Part shown: piece after piece, positions 35,491 to 43,372 of the stretch | How positions within the stretch are numbered: the stretch's first letter is position 1 | Layout of the letters: each line of letters begins with the position of its first letter | Assembly (NCBI RefSeq): GCF_001629705.1 | Contig: NZ_CP015378.1 | Coordinates: 124,001-188,000 of the forward strand | Direction of reading: 5' to 3' | Source of the DNA: Fictibacillus phosphorivorans | Lineage (GTDB): Bacteria; Bacillota; Bacilli; Bacillales; Fictibacillaceae | DNA length: 64,000 nt | Position numbers and translations under genes: made by a program | Notes under the pieces: model-generated | The model's input: the letters and a program-made list of their open reading frames with translations, nothing else | Databases searched by the model: none | Told to the model about the DNA's origin: nothing

Positions 35491-35645
35491 CCAAAGCGCC
35501 TGAACTGCTGACCGGGAAAAAAGCAGTTGACGAGGAAGAGGTTCATCGATATTTCGGCGGATGCCTCTCGGAACATCACTTCCGTAAGCTTTTGTTCAAA
35601 CCAGGTAAGGTGACTTCCTGTACAAAGACGAAAGCAAGTGAAAAA
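35491..35645 (+). promoter_or_regulatory. glmS ribozyme-riboswitch
   Basis: The self-cleaving element is recognised from AAAGCGCCTGAACT, GACGAGGAAG, GTTCATCGA, TTCGGCGGATGCC and the P3/P4 block ending near AGGTGACTTCC. Cleavage is expected between A35495 and G35496, triggered by glucosamine-6-phosphate, which lowers glmS expression. It lies 100 bp before the coding region. Confidence 0.95.
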
Positions 35646-35697
35646 AATAAAAATAGAGAACATAGGTGGGGTTGTGAGCCCCGCTCACGGCCCCCTT

Positions 35698-35733
35698 GTG
35701 AAAGCCGTCAGCAGAGTGTGATGGCTTTAAGGA
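35698..35733 (+). promoter_or_regulatory. Hairpin next to the glmS ribosome-binding site
   Basis: AAAGCCGTCA and TGATGGCTTT (one G-T pair) form a stem ending just before the SD AAGGAGG. A second stem GTGAGC/GCTCAC lies upstream at about 35668-35684. These are downstream of the ribozyme core and could affect translation. Confidence 0.5.
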
Positions 35734-35745
35734 GGACGCTTATTT

Positions 35746-37548
35746 ATGTGTGGAATCGTTGGATATATTGGGAATAATGACGCGAAGGAAATCCTTTTAC
35801 GCGGATTAGAAAAATTAGAATACCGCGGATATGACTCAGCTGGTATCGCTGTACTGAATGAAGACGGAGTTCATGTGTTCAAAGAAAAAGGACGTATTGC
35901 CAATCTTCGTGAAAACGTAGATCTTGGAGTAGAAGCATCCGTTGGAATCGGACATACACGCTGGGCAACACACGGAGTTCCGAGTAGAGTTAACTCTCAT
36001 CCACACCAAAGTTCAACAGAACGCTTTACACTCGTACACAACGGTGTAATCGAGAACTATGAACAGGTGAAGAAACAATACATCTCAGGTGTTGAATTGT
36101 TGTCTGAAACAGATACAGAAGTTATCGTTCAGCTTGTAGAATACTTTGTGAACGAAGGCATGGAAGTGGAAGAAGCATTCCGCCGCACGTTGTCTGAGTT
36201 AAAAGGTTCTTATGCGATCGGACTGATCGACAATCAAAACCCTGAAACCATCTATGTTGGTAAGAACAAGAGCCCGTTATTGGTTGGTAAAGGTGAAGGC
36301 TTTAACGTTATTGCAAGTGACGCAATGGCTATGCTTTCTCAAACCGATCAATACGTTGAATTAATGGATAAAGAAATCGTAATCGTGACAAGTGACGGCT
36401 ATACGATCAAAACTCTTGATGGTACAGTTGTTGAGCGCGCACCATATACAGCTGAATTAGATGCAAGCGACATCGAAAAAGGCACATACCCGCATTTCAT
36501 GTTAAAAGAAATTGATGAGCAGCCTTTCGTAATGCGTAACATCATCAATCAATACCAAAATGAAAATGGCGATCTTAAGCTAGATGACGATATCCGTGCT
36601 GCGATGAAAGACGCAGATCGTGTATATATCATTGCTTGCGGAACGAGTTACCATGCAGGTCTTGTTGGAAAACAACTGATCGAAAACATTGCGAACATTC
36701 CTGTTGAAGCACACATCGCGAGTGAGTTTGTATACAACATGCCGCTTTTATCACAAAAGCCGTTGTTCATCTTCATCTCACAATCCGGTGAGACTGCAGA
36801 CAGCCGTGCCGTATTGGTTGAAGTGAAGAGACTTGGACACAAAGCATTAACAATCACGAACGTTCCAGGTTCTACACTTTCTCGTGAAGCGAACTACACA
36901 CTTAACTTGTATGCGGGTCCTGAGATCGCAGTAGCATCAACGAAAGCATACACAGCTCAAATCGCAGTACTTGCGATCCTAGCTGTTGACTCAGCTCGTG
37001 CAAAAGGCATCGAGTTAGACTTTAATCCGCTACAAGAGCTTGCGATCGTTGCAAACGCGATGGAAGTTCTTTGTGACCAAAAAGAAGAGATGGAGAAGAT
37101 CGCTCGTGAGTTCTTAGCTGTAACTCGTAACGCATTCTTCATCGGGCGTGCTGCTGACTTCTACGTATGTTTAGAAGCTGCACTAAAATTAAAAGAAATC
37201 TCTTACATCCAAGCAGAAGGTTTTGCTGGAGGAGAATTGAAGCATGGTACGATCGCATTGATTGAAGACGGTACACCAGTTATCGCTCTTGCAACTCAAG
37301 AGCATGTTAACTTAAGCATCCGTGGTAACGTAAAAGAAGTAGCGGCACGTGGCGCTTACACATGCGTGATCTCTATGGATGGACTGCAAGAAGAAGGCGA
37401 CCGCGTTGTTCTTCCGAAGATCCACCCATACTTGACACCGTTAGTATCTGTACTTCCAATGCAGTTGATCTCTTACTACGCAGCGCTTCACCGCGACTGT
37501 GACGTAGATAAGCCGCGTAACCTTGCGAAGTCAGTAACAGTAGAATAG
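35746..37548 (+). CDS. glmS: Glutamine-fructose-6-phosphate aminotransferase
   Basis: 600 residues. Cys2 (MCGIVGYIG) is the glutaminase nucleophile. Two SIS domains (CGTSYHAG and [10 protein letters not shown] motifs) bind fructose-6-P, and the C-terminus ends [12 protein letters not shown]. It makes glucosamine-6-P, the first step to UDP-GlcNAc. The conserved 3' end is the sequence recognised by TnsD-type proteins, and a Tn7-like element sits just downstream. Confidence 0.98.
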   Translation: MCGIVGYIGNNDAKEILLRGLEKLEYRGYDSAGIAVLNEDGVHVFKEKGRIANLRENVDLGVEASVGIGHTRWATHGVPSRVNSHPHQSSTERFTLVHNGVIENYEQVKKQYISGVELLSETDTEVIVQLVEYFVNEGMEVEEAFRRTLSELKGSYAIGLIDNQNPETIYVGKNKSPLLVGKGEGFNVIASDAMAMLSQTDQYVELMDKEIVIVTSDGYTIKTLDGTVVERAPYTAELDASDIEKGTYPHFMLKEIDEQPFVMRNIINQYQNENGDLKLDDDIRAAMKDADRVYIIACGTSYHAGLVGKQLIENIANIPVEAHIASEFVYNMPLLSQKPLFIFISQSGETADSRAVLVEVKRLGHKALTITNVPGSTLSREANYTLNLYAGPEIAVASTKAYTAQIAVLAILAVDSARAKGIELDFNPLQELAIVANAMEVLCDQKEEMEKIAREFLAVTRNAFFIGRAADFYVCLEAALKLKEISYIQAEGFAGGELKHGTIALIEDGTPVIALATQEHVNLSIRGNVKEVAARGAYTCVISMDGLQEEGDRVVLPKIHPYLTPLVSVLPMQLISYYAALHRDCDVDKPRNLAKSVTVE

Positions 37549-37567
37549 ATTTATAAATACACAAAAC

Positions 37568-37572
37568 CTCCT
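37568..37572. other. Target-site duplication CTCCT at attTn7, glmS side
   Basis: CTCCT here and again at 56347-56351 flank the element directly. The site is 20-24 bp after the glmS stop, the classical Tn7 attachment position. Confidence 0.92.
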
Positions 37573-37660
37573 TGTTGAATGACAAAAAAATCGGGTACTG
37601 GGCAAAAAAGTCGGGTACTGGACAAAGAAGTTGGGTACTGGATAAAAAAGTCGGGTACTA
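37573..37660 (+). repeat. Transposon glmS-proximal (R-type) end with four TnsB sites
   Basis: After the 8-bp terminus, four head-to-tail 20-bp units start at 37581, 37601, 37621 and 37641, each close to GACAAAAAAGTCGGGTACTG. Tn7R likewise has four packed TnsB sites. Binding is inferred from the repeat pattern. Confidence 0.88.
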
Positions 37661-37703
37661 AAAAAATCCATCATCAATAAATTGGTGGTGGATTTTTATT
37701 TTT
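37661..37703 (+). terminator. Element-borne terminator facing glmS
   Basis: ATCCATCATCAAT and ATTGGTGGTGGAT pair fully, counting G-U pairs, around an AA loop and run into TTTTTATTTTT. It can end glmS transcripts now that the native terminator is split. Confidence 0.8.
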
Positions 37704-38098
37704 CACATAAGTTGGTAAGGTATTATATTACCGAATTACCCTTAGAAGAAGAAAATTGTAATTCGCAATTCTTTTAGAATGTAAATCTGCAACATAATTG
37801 GATTCGTAATAACATCAAAACGACCAACTTTGTGTATGGTCGTTTTCTTATGCCTTTATTTAATTAAAGCCCGTTAAATTATATTTTCTTTATCCCAACA
37901 TTGATGTAACCTCGTATATCTTTTCATCCTTTTTGAGGTGAACCTTTCAACAAGTGAATTAGATTGACAAATCGTAGCGAGACAATGGCATCTGCTAAAA
38001 GTTATGCCAATTAGGGTGTTCATTTGGAAATTGAAAGTGGTAAATTTTCATTAGAAGCCCATATATCACTGTCCCGCTTTATAGTTACGAATAAACTT
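37704..38098. other. Non-coding interval inside the transposon
   Basis: This AT-rich stretch holds one hairpin, AAAACGACCA (37817-37826) with TGGTCGTTTT (37837-37846), resembling a terminator. The minus strand of 37880-38045 has fragments of open frame with several stops; I could not assign it to a family. Confidence 0.5.
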
Positions 38099-38764
38099 CT
38101 ATATTCTCAAATTTCGTTCTTTCATCATAGTTATTGCCTGGAGTAAACCACCTGTAACCTTTCCGCCGCCAAGTCTATTGCATACAAATTCAGCTGGAAT
38201 TTGATTTATGAATTTATCCTCATTAATATAGGTTTCGTTTGTTACATATGCAAAAATTCTGGAAGTATCAAGAGCTCTAAAGCTATCAATTGAGAGTATT
38301 GATGAATTGACATTCCCCATTGGAAATAAAAGACGATCAAAAGCTTTGCTATTCGACCAATGTTGTCTAATACGTTTTTTAATATCTTTCGTCGTGCCAA
38401 TGTACACTTGGGAGTATTCATCAAGTACCATTATGTAATAACCTGCTTTCCCATCATAGGAATTAAGGTCATACACCTCAGTAAATAGACTATTCTTTTT
38501 AAGAAACTTTTCAATTTCTGTACAAAACTCGTTGTGATCTAATAAAGAGAAATACTTCATATTTAAATCAAAGTTATCTAAACATTCTTTAAGATGCTTT
38601 TCACACCATTGCTCCGTGTATATTTTAGCTTCTTCATCAACATAAATGTCCCTAGAAAAACGAATTCCGAATGAGTTTTTATTATTAACAATCGCATATT
38701 TTTCTCGCTTTAACTTTAATCCTCGTTTACCATCTAGTACCTTTAATCCAAAATGATATGCCAT
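38099..38764 (-). CDS. GIY-YIG nuclease family protein
   Basis: 221 residues. The middle region has YYIMVLDEYSQVYIG followed by TTKDIKKRIRQHWS, the GIY-YIG core (Tyr, Tyr-x-Gly, then Arg). A Glu candidate metal ligand follows at NEDKF. The N-terminal 70 residues and C-terminus resemble nothing I recognise. It is downstream of and co-directional with the RloC-like gene, with a terminator between. It may be a cargo nuclease; target unknown. Confidence 0.78.
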   Translation of the reverse strand: MAYHFGLKVLDGKRGLKLKREKYAIVNNKNSFGIRFSRDIYVDEEAKIYTEQWCEKHLKECLDNFDLNMKYFSLLDHNEFCTEIEKFLKKNSLFTEVYDLNSYDGKAGYYIMVLDEYSQVYIGTTKDIKKRIRQHWSNSKAFDRLLFPMGNVNSSILSIDSFRALDTSRIFAYVTNETYINEDKFINQIPAEFVCNRLGGGKVTGGLLQAITMMKERNLRI

Positions 38765-38990
38765 TAGTCTCCCCCCTTTTTTGTTATCTTAATACTTTTG
38801 ATAAATAGACTATCTTTAAATCATTATTTGACTAAAAAACACGAAACTCCAATTTATACAGCTGGTCGTGCTCTATTCTAGAAGATAGGCAGATCTTAAA
38901 TATGGAATGCGTCCAGATGAATGTAAAGGAATTCTGTTGTGATTTATTAAGTGAAAGGGAATAAACCCAGAATTTCTATTAAGTAAACAG

Positions 38991-39017
38991 AGACGTAACC
39001 TAACAAAGGTTACGTCT
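38991..39017. terminator. Terminator of the RloC-like gene
   Basis: AGACGTAACCT and AGGTTACGTCT form a perfect 11-bp stem, with a T-run-like flank on the minus strand in the preceding sequence. Confidence 0.8.
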
Positions 39018-39019
39018 TG

Positions 39020-41650
39020 TTATTTTGGTTTATTTTTTTTATAAAAGGAATCTAACTTTTGCAACTCCAGCTCCATTTCTTCTATGGATGGTGTTATTCT
39101 ATCATATCCCATGGCCTCATCATGAACCATCGACGAAGAGACCGTCATCCCTTCGGTAACTGCTTGAATCATTTCCTCAGTAATTTCTAGACCAATTAAA
39201 GATTGGGTTTTAACTGTAGCATCAAACCGTTGGATTACACTTTTAAATAGCACTTCTTCAACAGCACGTTCCCATGCCTCTCTTAACAACATAAACCATT
39301 GTTTAACCTCTAGGTGATAGATAGTAGGATCTAGTTCGCTTCTTTTCCTTATAAGGGCAGGAATTTGATTTCGTAAGTAACCAATACGTTGCTTTAACTT
39401 CTGTGCTACCCATGGTAGCTCTTGACCAGCTATACCAGCTTGTCTGTCAATCCTACGAACGTTACAACAAATGTTTTGAACAGCATTTCGTTTGGCAAAA
39501 TTTTGTAAGGTATATAAAAAGATAATATCGTGTGTAAAAACTATTACTTGTCTTTGCTTAGCCTCCTGAACTAAACGGCGTGCTACATACTCTCGTCTAC
39601 CATGATCAAGCGAAGAAACAGGATCATCAAGTATTATTCCACCACCGTTATCTATAGCTGAAGTTTCAGCAAGGAAAAAAGCAAGAGATATTGCCTTCTG
39701 TTCCCCTTCGCTGAGTACCTCATTTAAACTTACTTTTGCATTTGAGTTCAGGTGAAGTTTGATCGTCGTTTTCCCTTTGACTCCTTTATTGTTTACATCG
39801 AATGAAATATGATTGCATCGCAACTCTTTCAATTCTTTTTCGATTTCTGTTTTAAAGTGGTCTGTTAAAAAAACACTCGAGAGCTCATTGTACTTTCTTG
39901 TTATTTTCGTTGTATCTAAGGCTTTCAACGCCTTTTCAAAGTTGAAATCATCTCGGCAAACTTTAACACAAAGGTGGACATCCTCTATACGATTATGAAT
40001 CTCTTTCTTAGCCAACAACTCGTGTTGTTCTTCTTGCAGTTCTTTAATGTTATTCCTCTCCAAAAGTGACCTTAATCGTGCTACCTCGCCGTTTTTAACA
40101 GAAAGGAATTCCTCTATTTCAAATATAGGGCATTCCATCAATAATGGAGCAAGTTCTTGTGATAACGGTACATTTGACTCAGCTTGTAGTACAAATTTTT
40201 GAACCTTGAGTGCTGACACTATGAAATTGTGTAAAGGTGTATATAGTTCAATGCCCTCATCCTGCAAATAGTTTAAAAATGGTGCCGTTTTTATTCTTTC
40301 TAGAGGCAATGTTCTTATACGATTAATCATTGTTTTTCTTGTTTGATATCTTGTTTGTACTTCCTGAGAGATACTATCATTCATAAACTCTTCAAAGGTT
40401 TGCAAACGTATTTTTGCTTCAATTGATAATTCTTGCTGGCATAATACACATCTAGCTGTATCATCAGTATTAGGAAAAGCTTGAGCGGGATATGCGTCTA
40501 AATGATAGTGCTTTGCAGCTTCCCATAACCTTTTCCAAGGGTTCTCACCTACTTTTCCTAGTGGTTGGTTTGTAAAGGCATCTTTTGTAAGCACCTCAAG
40601 TGTGTCCTTATAATCTAGATAGTGCTGGTGTGTATTGATTAGATGTCCTATATTCTGACGAGATAATTCATGCTCCACATTTTTTAGATCTTCGAATAAA
40701 GCAGCTACATCCATAATAATACGTTCTAGCTCTCGTACCTTTCGCTGTGGGTTTTCCGTTGATAACATTTTTAGATCAGATTCGATTTCATCGAATCTTT
40801 TTTGATCTTGTTCTGTAAACGTACAATGTGTATGTATTTCATTTTTTTTGGTCTTGTGGGTTATGGTATTTAAAAACGTTCTTACTTTTGTTTGTTCTGA
40901 AACTGCGTTAAAGTCTGGTTTTTTTGCAACATAAGAATCCTTCTGTGTTTGGAGTTCCTGTTTAAGCCTTGTTTGATGTGTAGCTATTAAATCGAAAATT
41001 TTAAACTCTGATGGAATAAAAACGACTTCATTATCGTTTTGTGCGTAGATTCTAGCACAGTCAGTATCAAATATACTTATGGATGACAAAATAGATTCTG
41101 GCGATGTGTTTGCCTTTCGTGTTAACTTGGCCTCTGTACCGTCTTGCTTAATAAAATGAATATCTGCCGTACTAGTACTTTGGTTATCTTGATAGATATT
41201 TGGATGAATCTTGGTTTTGCTATCTACAGCTCTACAAGCTTGTTTTAAAACTTTGGCATAACTTGATTTACCAGCTGAATTTTCACCGTAGATAATGGTT
41301 AATCCATCTGCTGAAAATTCGATACCATGTTTAGGATCGATTGCCGAAACATTCTGGAGGTTGCCTAGCTTTGTTATTTTTACAGAGTTTCCTCTTGCTT
41401 TATTTGGAATGTGTTCTAATTCTAATAGGTTTGTATTTCCAACTAATTCTGTAAAACCGTGTTCATGTAACAAATTATGAAAAATTTCATTGTTTTCTTT
41501 AGCTTCTAAATTGCTTTTTTCATACAGCCTTCTCACTAAATCACTTTGCCAATTAGGCAGTGAAGAAGCCCATCCCCAAATTACATCATTGAAATTCACC
41601 GTAGTCCCACCTTTCGTCATTACCTTAACCCAATTAGATAATTGACTCAA
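39020..41650 (-). CDS. RloC/PrrC-like AAA ATPase, candidate anticodon nuclease
   Basis: 876 residues. Walker A is GENSAGKS (122-129), the ABC signature LSEGEQ (646-651), Walker B GIILDDPVSSLD (671-682) and H-loop TH (706-707). A CVLC zinc hook (401-404) interrupts a long coiled-coil region. In the C-terminal part R790-x3-E794-x48-H843 matches the order of the PrrC/RloC anticodon-nuclease triad. RloC cleaves tRNA anticodon loops and acts in phage defence. The triad assignment is by pattern only; other AAA_13 ATPases share the scaffold. Confidence 0.72.
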   Translation of the reverse strand: MSQLSNWVKVMTKGGTTVNFNDVIWGWASSLPNWQSDLVRRLYEKSNLEAKENNEIFHNLLHEHGFTELVGNTNLLELEHIPNKARGNSVKITKLGNLQNVSAIDPKHGIEFSADGLTIIYGENSAGKSSYAKVLKQACRAVDSKTKIHPNIYQDNQSTSTADIHFIKQDGTEAKLTRKANTSPESILSSISIFDTDCARIYAQNDNEVVFIPSEFKIFDLIATHQTRLKQELQTQKDSYVAKKPDFNAVSEQTKVRTFLNTITHKTKKNEIHTHCTFTEQDQKRFDEIESDLKMLSTENPQRKVRELERIIMDVAALFEDLKNVEHELSRQNIGHLINTHQHYLDYKDTLEVLTKDAFTNQPLGKVGENPWKRLWEAAKHYHLDAYPAQAFPNTDDTARCVLCQQELSIEAKIRLQTFEEFMNDSISQEVQTRYQTRKTMINRIRTLPLERIKTAPFLNYLQDEGIELYTPLHNFIVSALKVQKFVLQAESNVPLSQELAPLLMECPIFEIEEFLSVKNGEVARLRSLLERNNIKELQEEQHELLAKKEIHNRIEDVHLCVKVCRDDFNFEKALKALDTTKITRKYNELSSVFLTDHFKTEIEKELKELRCNHISFDVNNKGVKGKTTIKLHLNSNAKVSLNEVLSEGEQKAISLAFFLAETSAIDNGGGIILDDPVSSLDHGRREYVARRLVQEAKQRQVIVFTHDIIFLYTLQNFAKRNAVQNICCNVRRIDRQAGIAGQELPWVAQKLKQRIGYLRNQIPALIRKRSELDPTIYHLEVKQWFMLLREAWERAVEEVLFKSVIQRFDATVKTQSLIGLEITEEMIQAVTEGMTVSSSMVHDEAMGYDRITPSIEEMELELQKLDSFYKKNKPK

Positions 41651-41656
41651 CCCTTA

Positions 41657-41686
41657 AATGTAAAATAATGTAACATAATGTAAAAA
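41657..41686. repeat. Three 10-bp direct repeats before the RloC-like start
   Basis: AATGTAAAAT, AATGTAACAT and AATGTAAAAA lie end to end, only 6 bp from the start codon of the RloC-like gene, in the divergent intergenic region. The one-turn period suggests an operator; this is inferred. Confidence 0.6.
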
Positions 41687-41761
41687 ATATAAAAAATATA
41701 TGTATTTACAATATAAGTTAGGATATATTGGTAATAAAATCTAAATGTATGGGGTTATCAA

Positions 41762-42250
41762 ATGGCGATCTATATTGATAATGTAAGAAAATCCATCAAA
41801 AGGATAATAAAAAAAAATAAAGATTGGAAAGAATACAAGCGTATTGTAAGAGAGTCTTTAAAGAAGAAATATGGTGTAAAAGTAAAACCTAAAACTTTAG
41901 AAGATACTATTCTTCAATTTGTAGCTGGAAGAAAACCTAGGACTCATTACTTAGAAAGTTATTTATTAGCATTTGATACCTTATTTTATAATGGAGCAGC
42001 AGCGGCTATTCAAAACAAAGAAATGAAAAAACCGAAAAATTGGAGAGAGTTACTCATTACAATTACTGATGACCTTACTCTTCCTTCAGAAGCAATAAAG
42101 CATCTTGAACACGAAGAAATTCTGCTTCAGTTAAAAACTATGTTTTATAGATCTATTGTACATTGTAACAATAAAGATAAAGATGAGTTTGCGAGAAACC
42201 TACATAATTTTATTCAGTTCTTATCAATCAACAAATTTAATAATAAGTAA
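41762..42250 (+). CDS. Unknown protein divergent from the RloC-like gene
   Basis: 162 residues, basic N-terminus (KSIKRIIKKNKDWKEYKRIV) and helical throughout, with a central VAGRKPRTHYLESYLLAFDTLF segment. I recognise no family. It shares a 111-bp divergent promoter region with the RloC-like gene and ends at a strong terminator. A regulator or partner of that nuclease is possible but unproven. Confidence 0.7.
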   Translation: MAIYIDNVRKSIKRIIKKNKDWKEYKRIVRESLKKKYGVKVKPKTLEDTILQFVAGRKPRTHYLESYLLAFDTLFYNGAAAAIQNKEMKKPKNWRELLITITDDLTLPSEAIKHLEHEEILLQLKTMFYRSIVHCNNKDKDEFARNLHNFIQFLSINKFNNK

Positions 42251-42251
42251 G

Positions 42252-42288
42252 AAAAAAATTCGTTATGAGAAATAACGAATTTTTTTTA
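42252..42288 (+). terminator. Terminator after the 162-residue gene
   Basis: AAATTCGTTAT and ATAACGAATTT form a strong stem with A and T runs, separating the cargo from the tns operon. The following 250 bp before tnsA is AT-rich with no further feature seen. Confidence 0.88.
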
Positions 42289-42546
42289 TGTAAGTGGTCG
42301 TATATAAATGACCTAATTGAATAAAAATAGAGTCAAAATGGTAAATCATATATTACCTACATATTATGATGAACCTTTTTTTAAAAGCAATAGTCTTTTA
42401 GGTAGAATCTCAAAAATAATTTTTCTATTAAATATATTATTCGGAATATATTTTTTGGTTGTTTTAGACCTAGAAAATATTGTGGAATGAAAAACTAAAG
42501 TAATCTCGGTTAGAGTAGTCATTGAAATTACAAAAGGAGCGGTTTA

Positions 42547-43356
42547 ATGGCAAAGAGAAAAACAATTCTGACCGAAAAGAAAATTTCGGAAATGGAAAAA
42601 GAAGGTCGTGGTCAAGGTTCTGGAGAGTGTTATAAACCATGGATTAATATTCAGGACTTCCCTTCTCAAGGATTAGCCACAAGGGGAAAGGGTTGGAAAA
42701 CCAACAGGATTCACCAATTCCTATCAAAACTTGAAAGAGACTATTTTTACGTTTTGGAATGGGATTCTTCTGTTGTTGATATACGTGAACAGTTCCCTTT
42801 AACGCGTGAAGACACTTTATTTATTGCTGGCCAGAAAGGAATAAAGCACCCAACCGATCCGAAATCAAATGTACCTATCGTGATGACAACCGATTTTCTG
42901 ATAACGGTTGATAAACCATCTGGTGCTAAACATTTTGCTAGAACGATAAAACCATCAAAAGACTTAGAGAATGCAAGAACCATCGATAAGTTTGAAATTG
43001 AACGTTCTTATTGGACAGATCGAGGCATTGATTGGGGGATTGTAACCGAGAAGGAATTGCCAAAGAACCTTATCGAAAACGTTGAATGGCTGCATTCCTC
43101 TTATTTTGAAATAAACGCTATTACCCCCGAGGTTTTTGAAATGTACGTAAATCAAATGAAGTCTTTTATCAAAAAAGCAAACACTTCTATTGTCGAGGTA
43201 GCAGTTATGTTTGATCAAACTCATCAATTGGAGAATGGTTTTGGTTTGGAAATTCTGAAACACTTGATTGCTCGTAAGAAACTACGTGTTGATATCCATA
43301 AAAAGATACACACCCATCTTTGGATACAAGACATTTTCGACCCTGAAAGTATATAA
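42547..43356 (+). CDS. tnsA: Tn7-type endonuclease TnsA
   Basis: 269 residues. The TnsA endonuclease fold is seen in LERDYFYVLEWD (E63), MTTDFLIT (D116) and RTIKPSKDL (K135), which align with E63, D114 and K132 of E. coli TnsA. The residue matching Q130 is Thr. TnsA cuts the 5' ends so the element moves by cut-and-paste. SD AAGGAG; tnsB follows after 16 bp. Confidence 0.93.
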   Translation: MAKRKTILTEKKISEMEKEGRGQGSGECYKPWINIQDFPSQGLATRGKGWKTNRIHQFLSKLERDYFYVLEWDSSVVDIREQFPLTREDTLFIAGQKGIKHPTDPKSNVPIVMTTDFLITVDKPSGAKHFARTIKPSKDLENARTIDKFEIERSYWTDRGIDWGIVTEKELPKNLIENVEWLHSSYFEINAITPEVFEMYVNQMKSFIKKANTSIVEVAVMFDQTHQLENGFGLEILKHLIARKKLRVDIHKKIHTHLWIQDIFDPESI

Positions 43357-43372
43357 GGAAAGAAGGAATATT

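Noticed and set aside
37581..37660. CRISPR-like reading of the four 20-bp units after glmS
   Set aside because: The units are contiguous without spacers and match the sequence at the other transposon end, so they are TnsB sites.
37880..38045. Minus-strand sequence that might be a decayed transposase
   Set aside because: Only short runs of open frame separated by stops; no DDE or IS motif could be identified.
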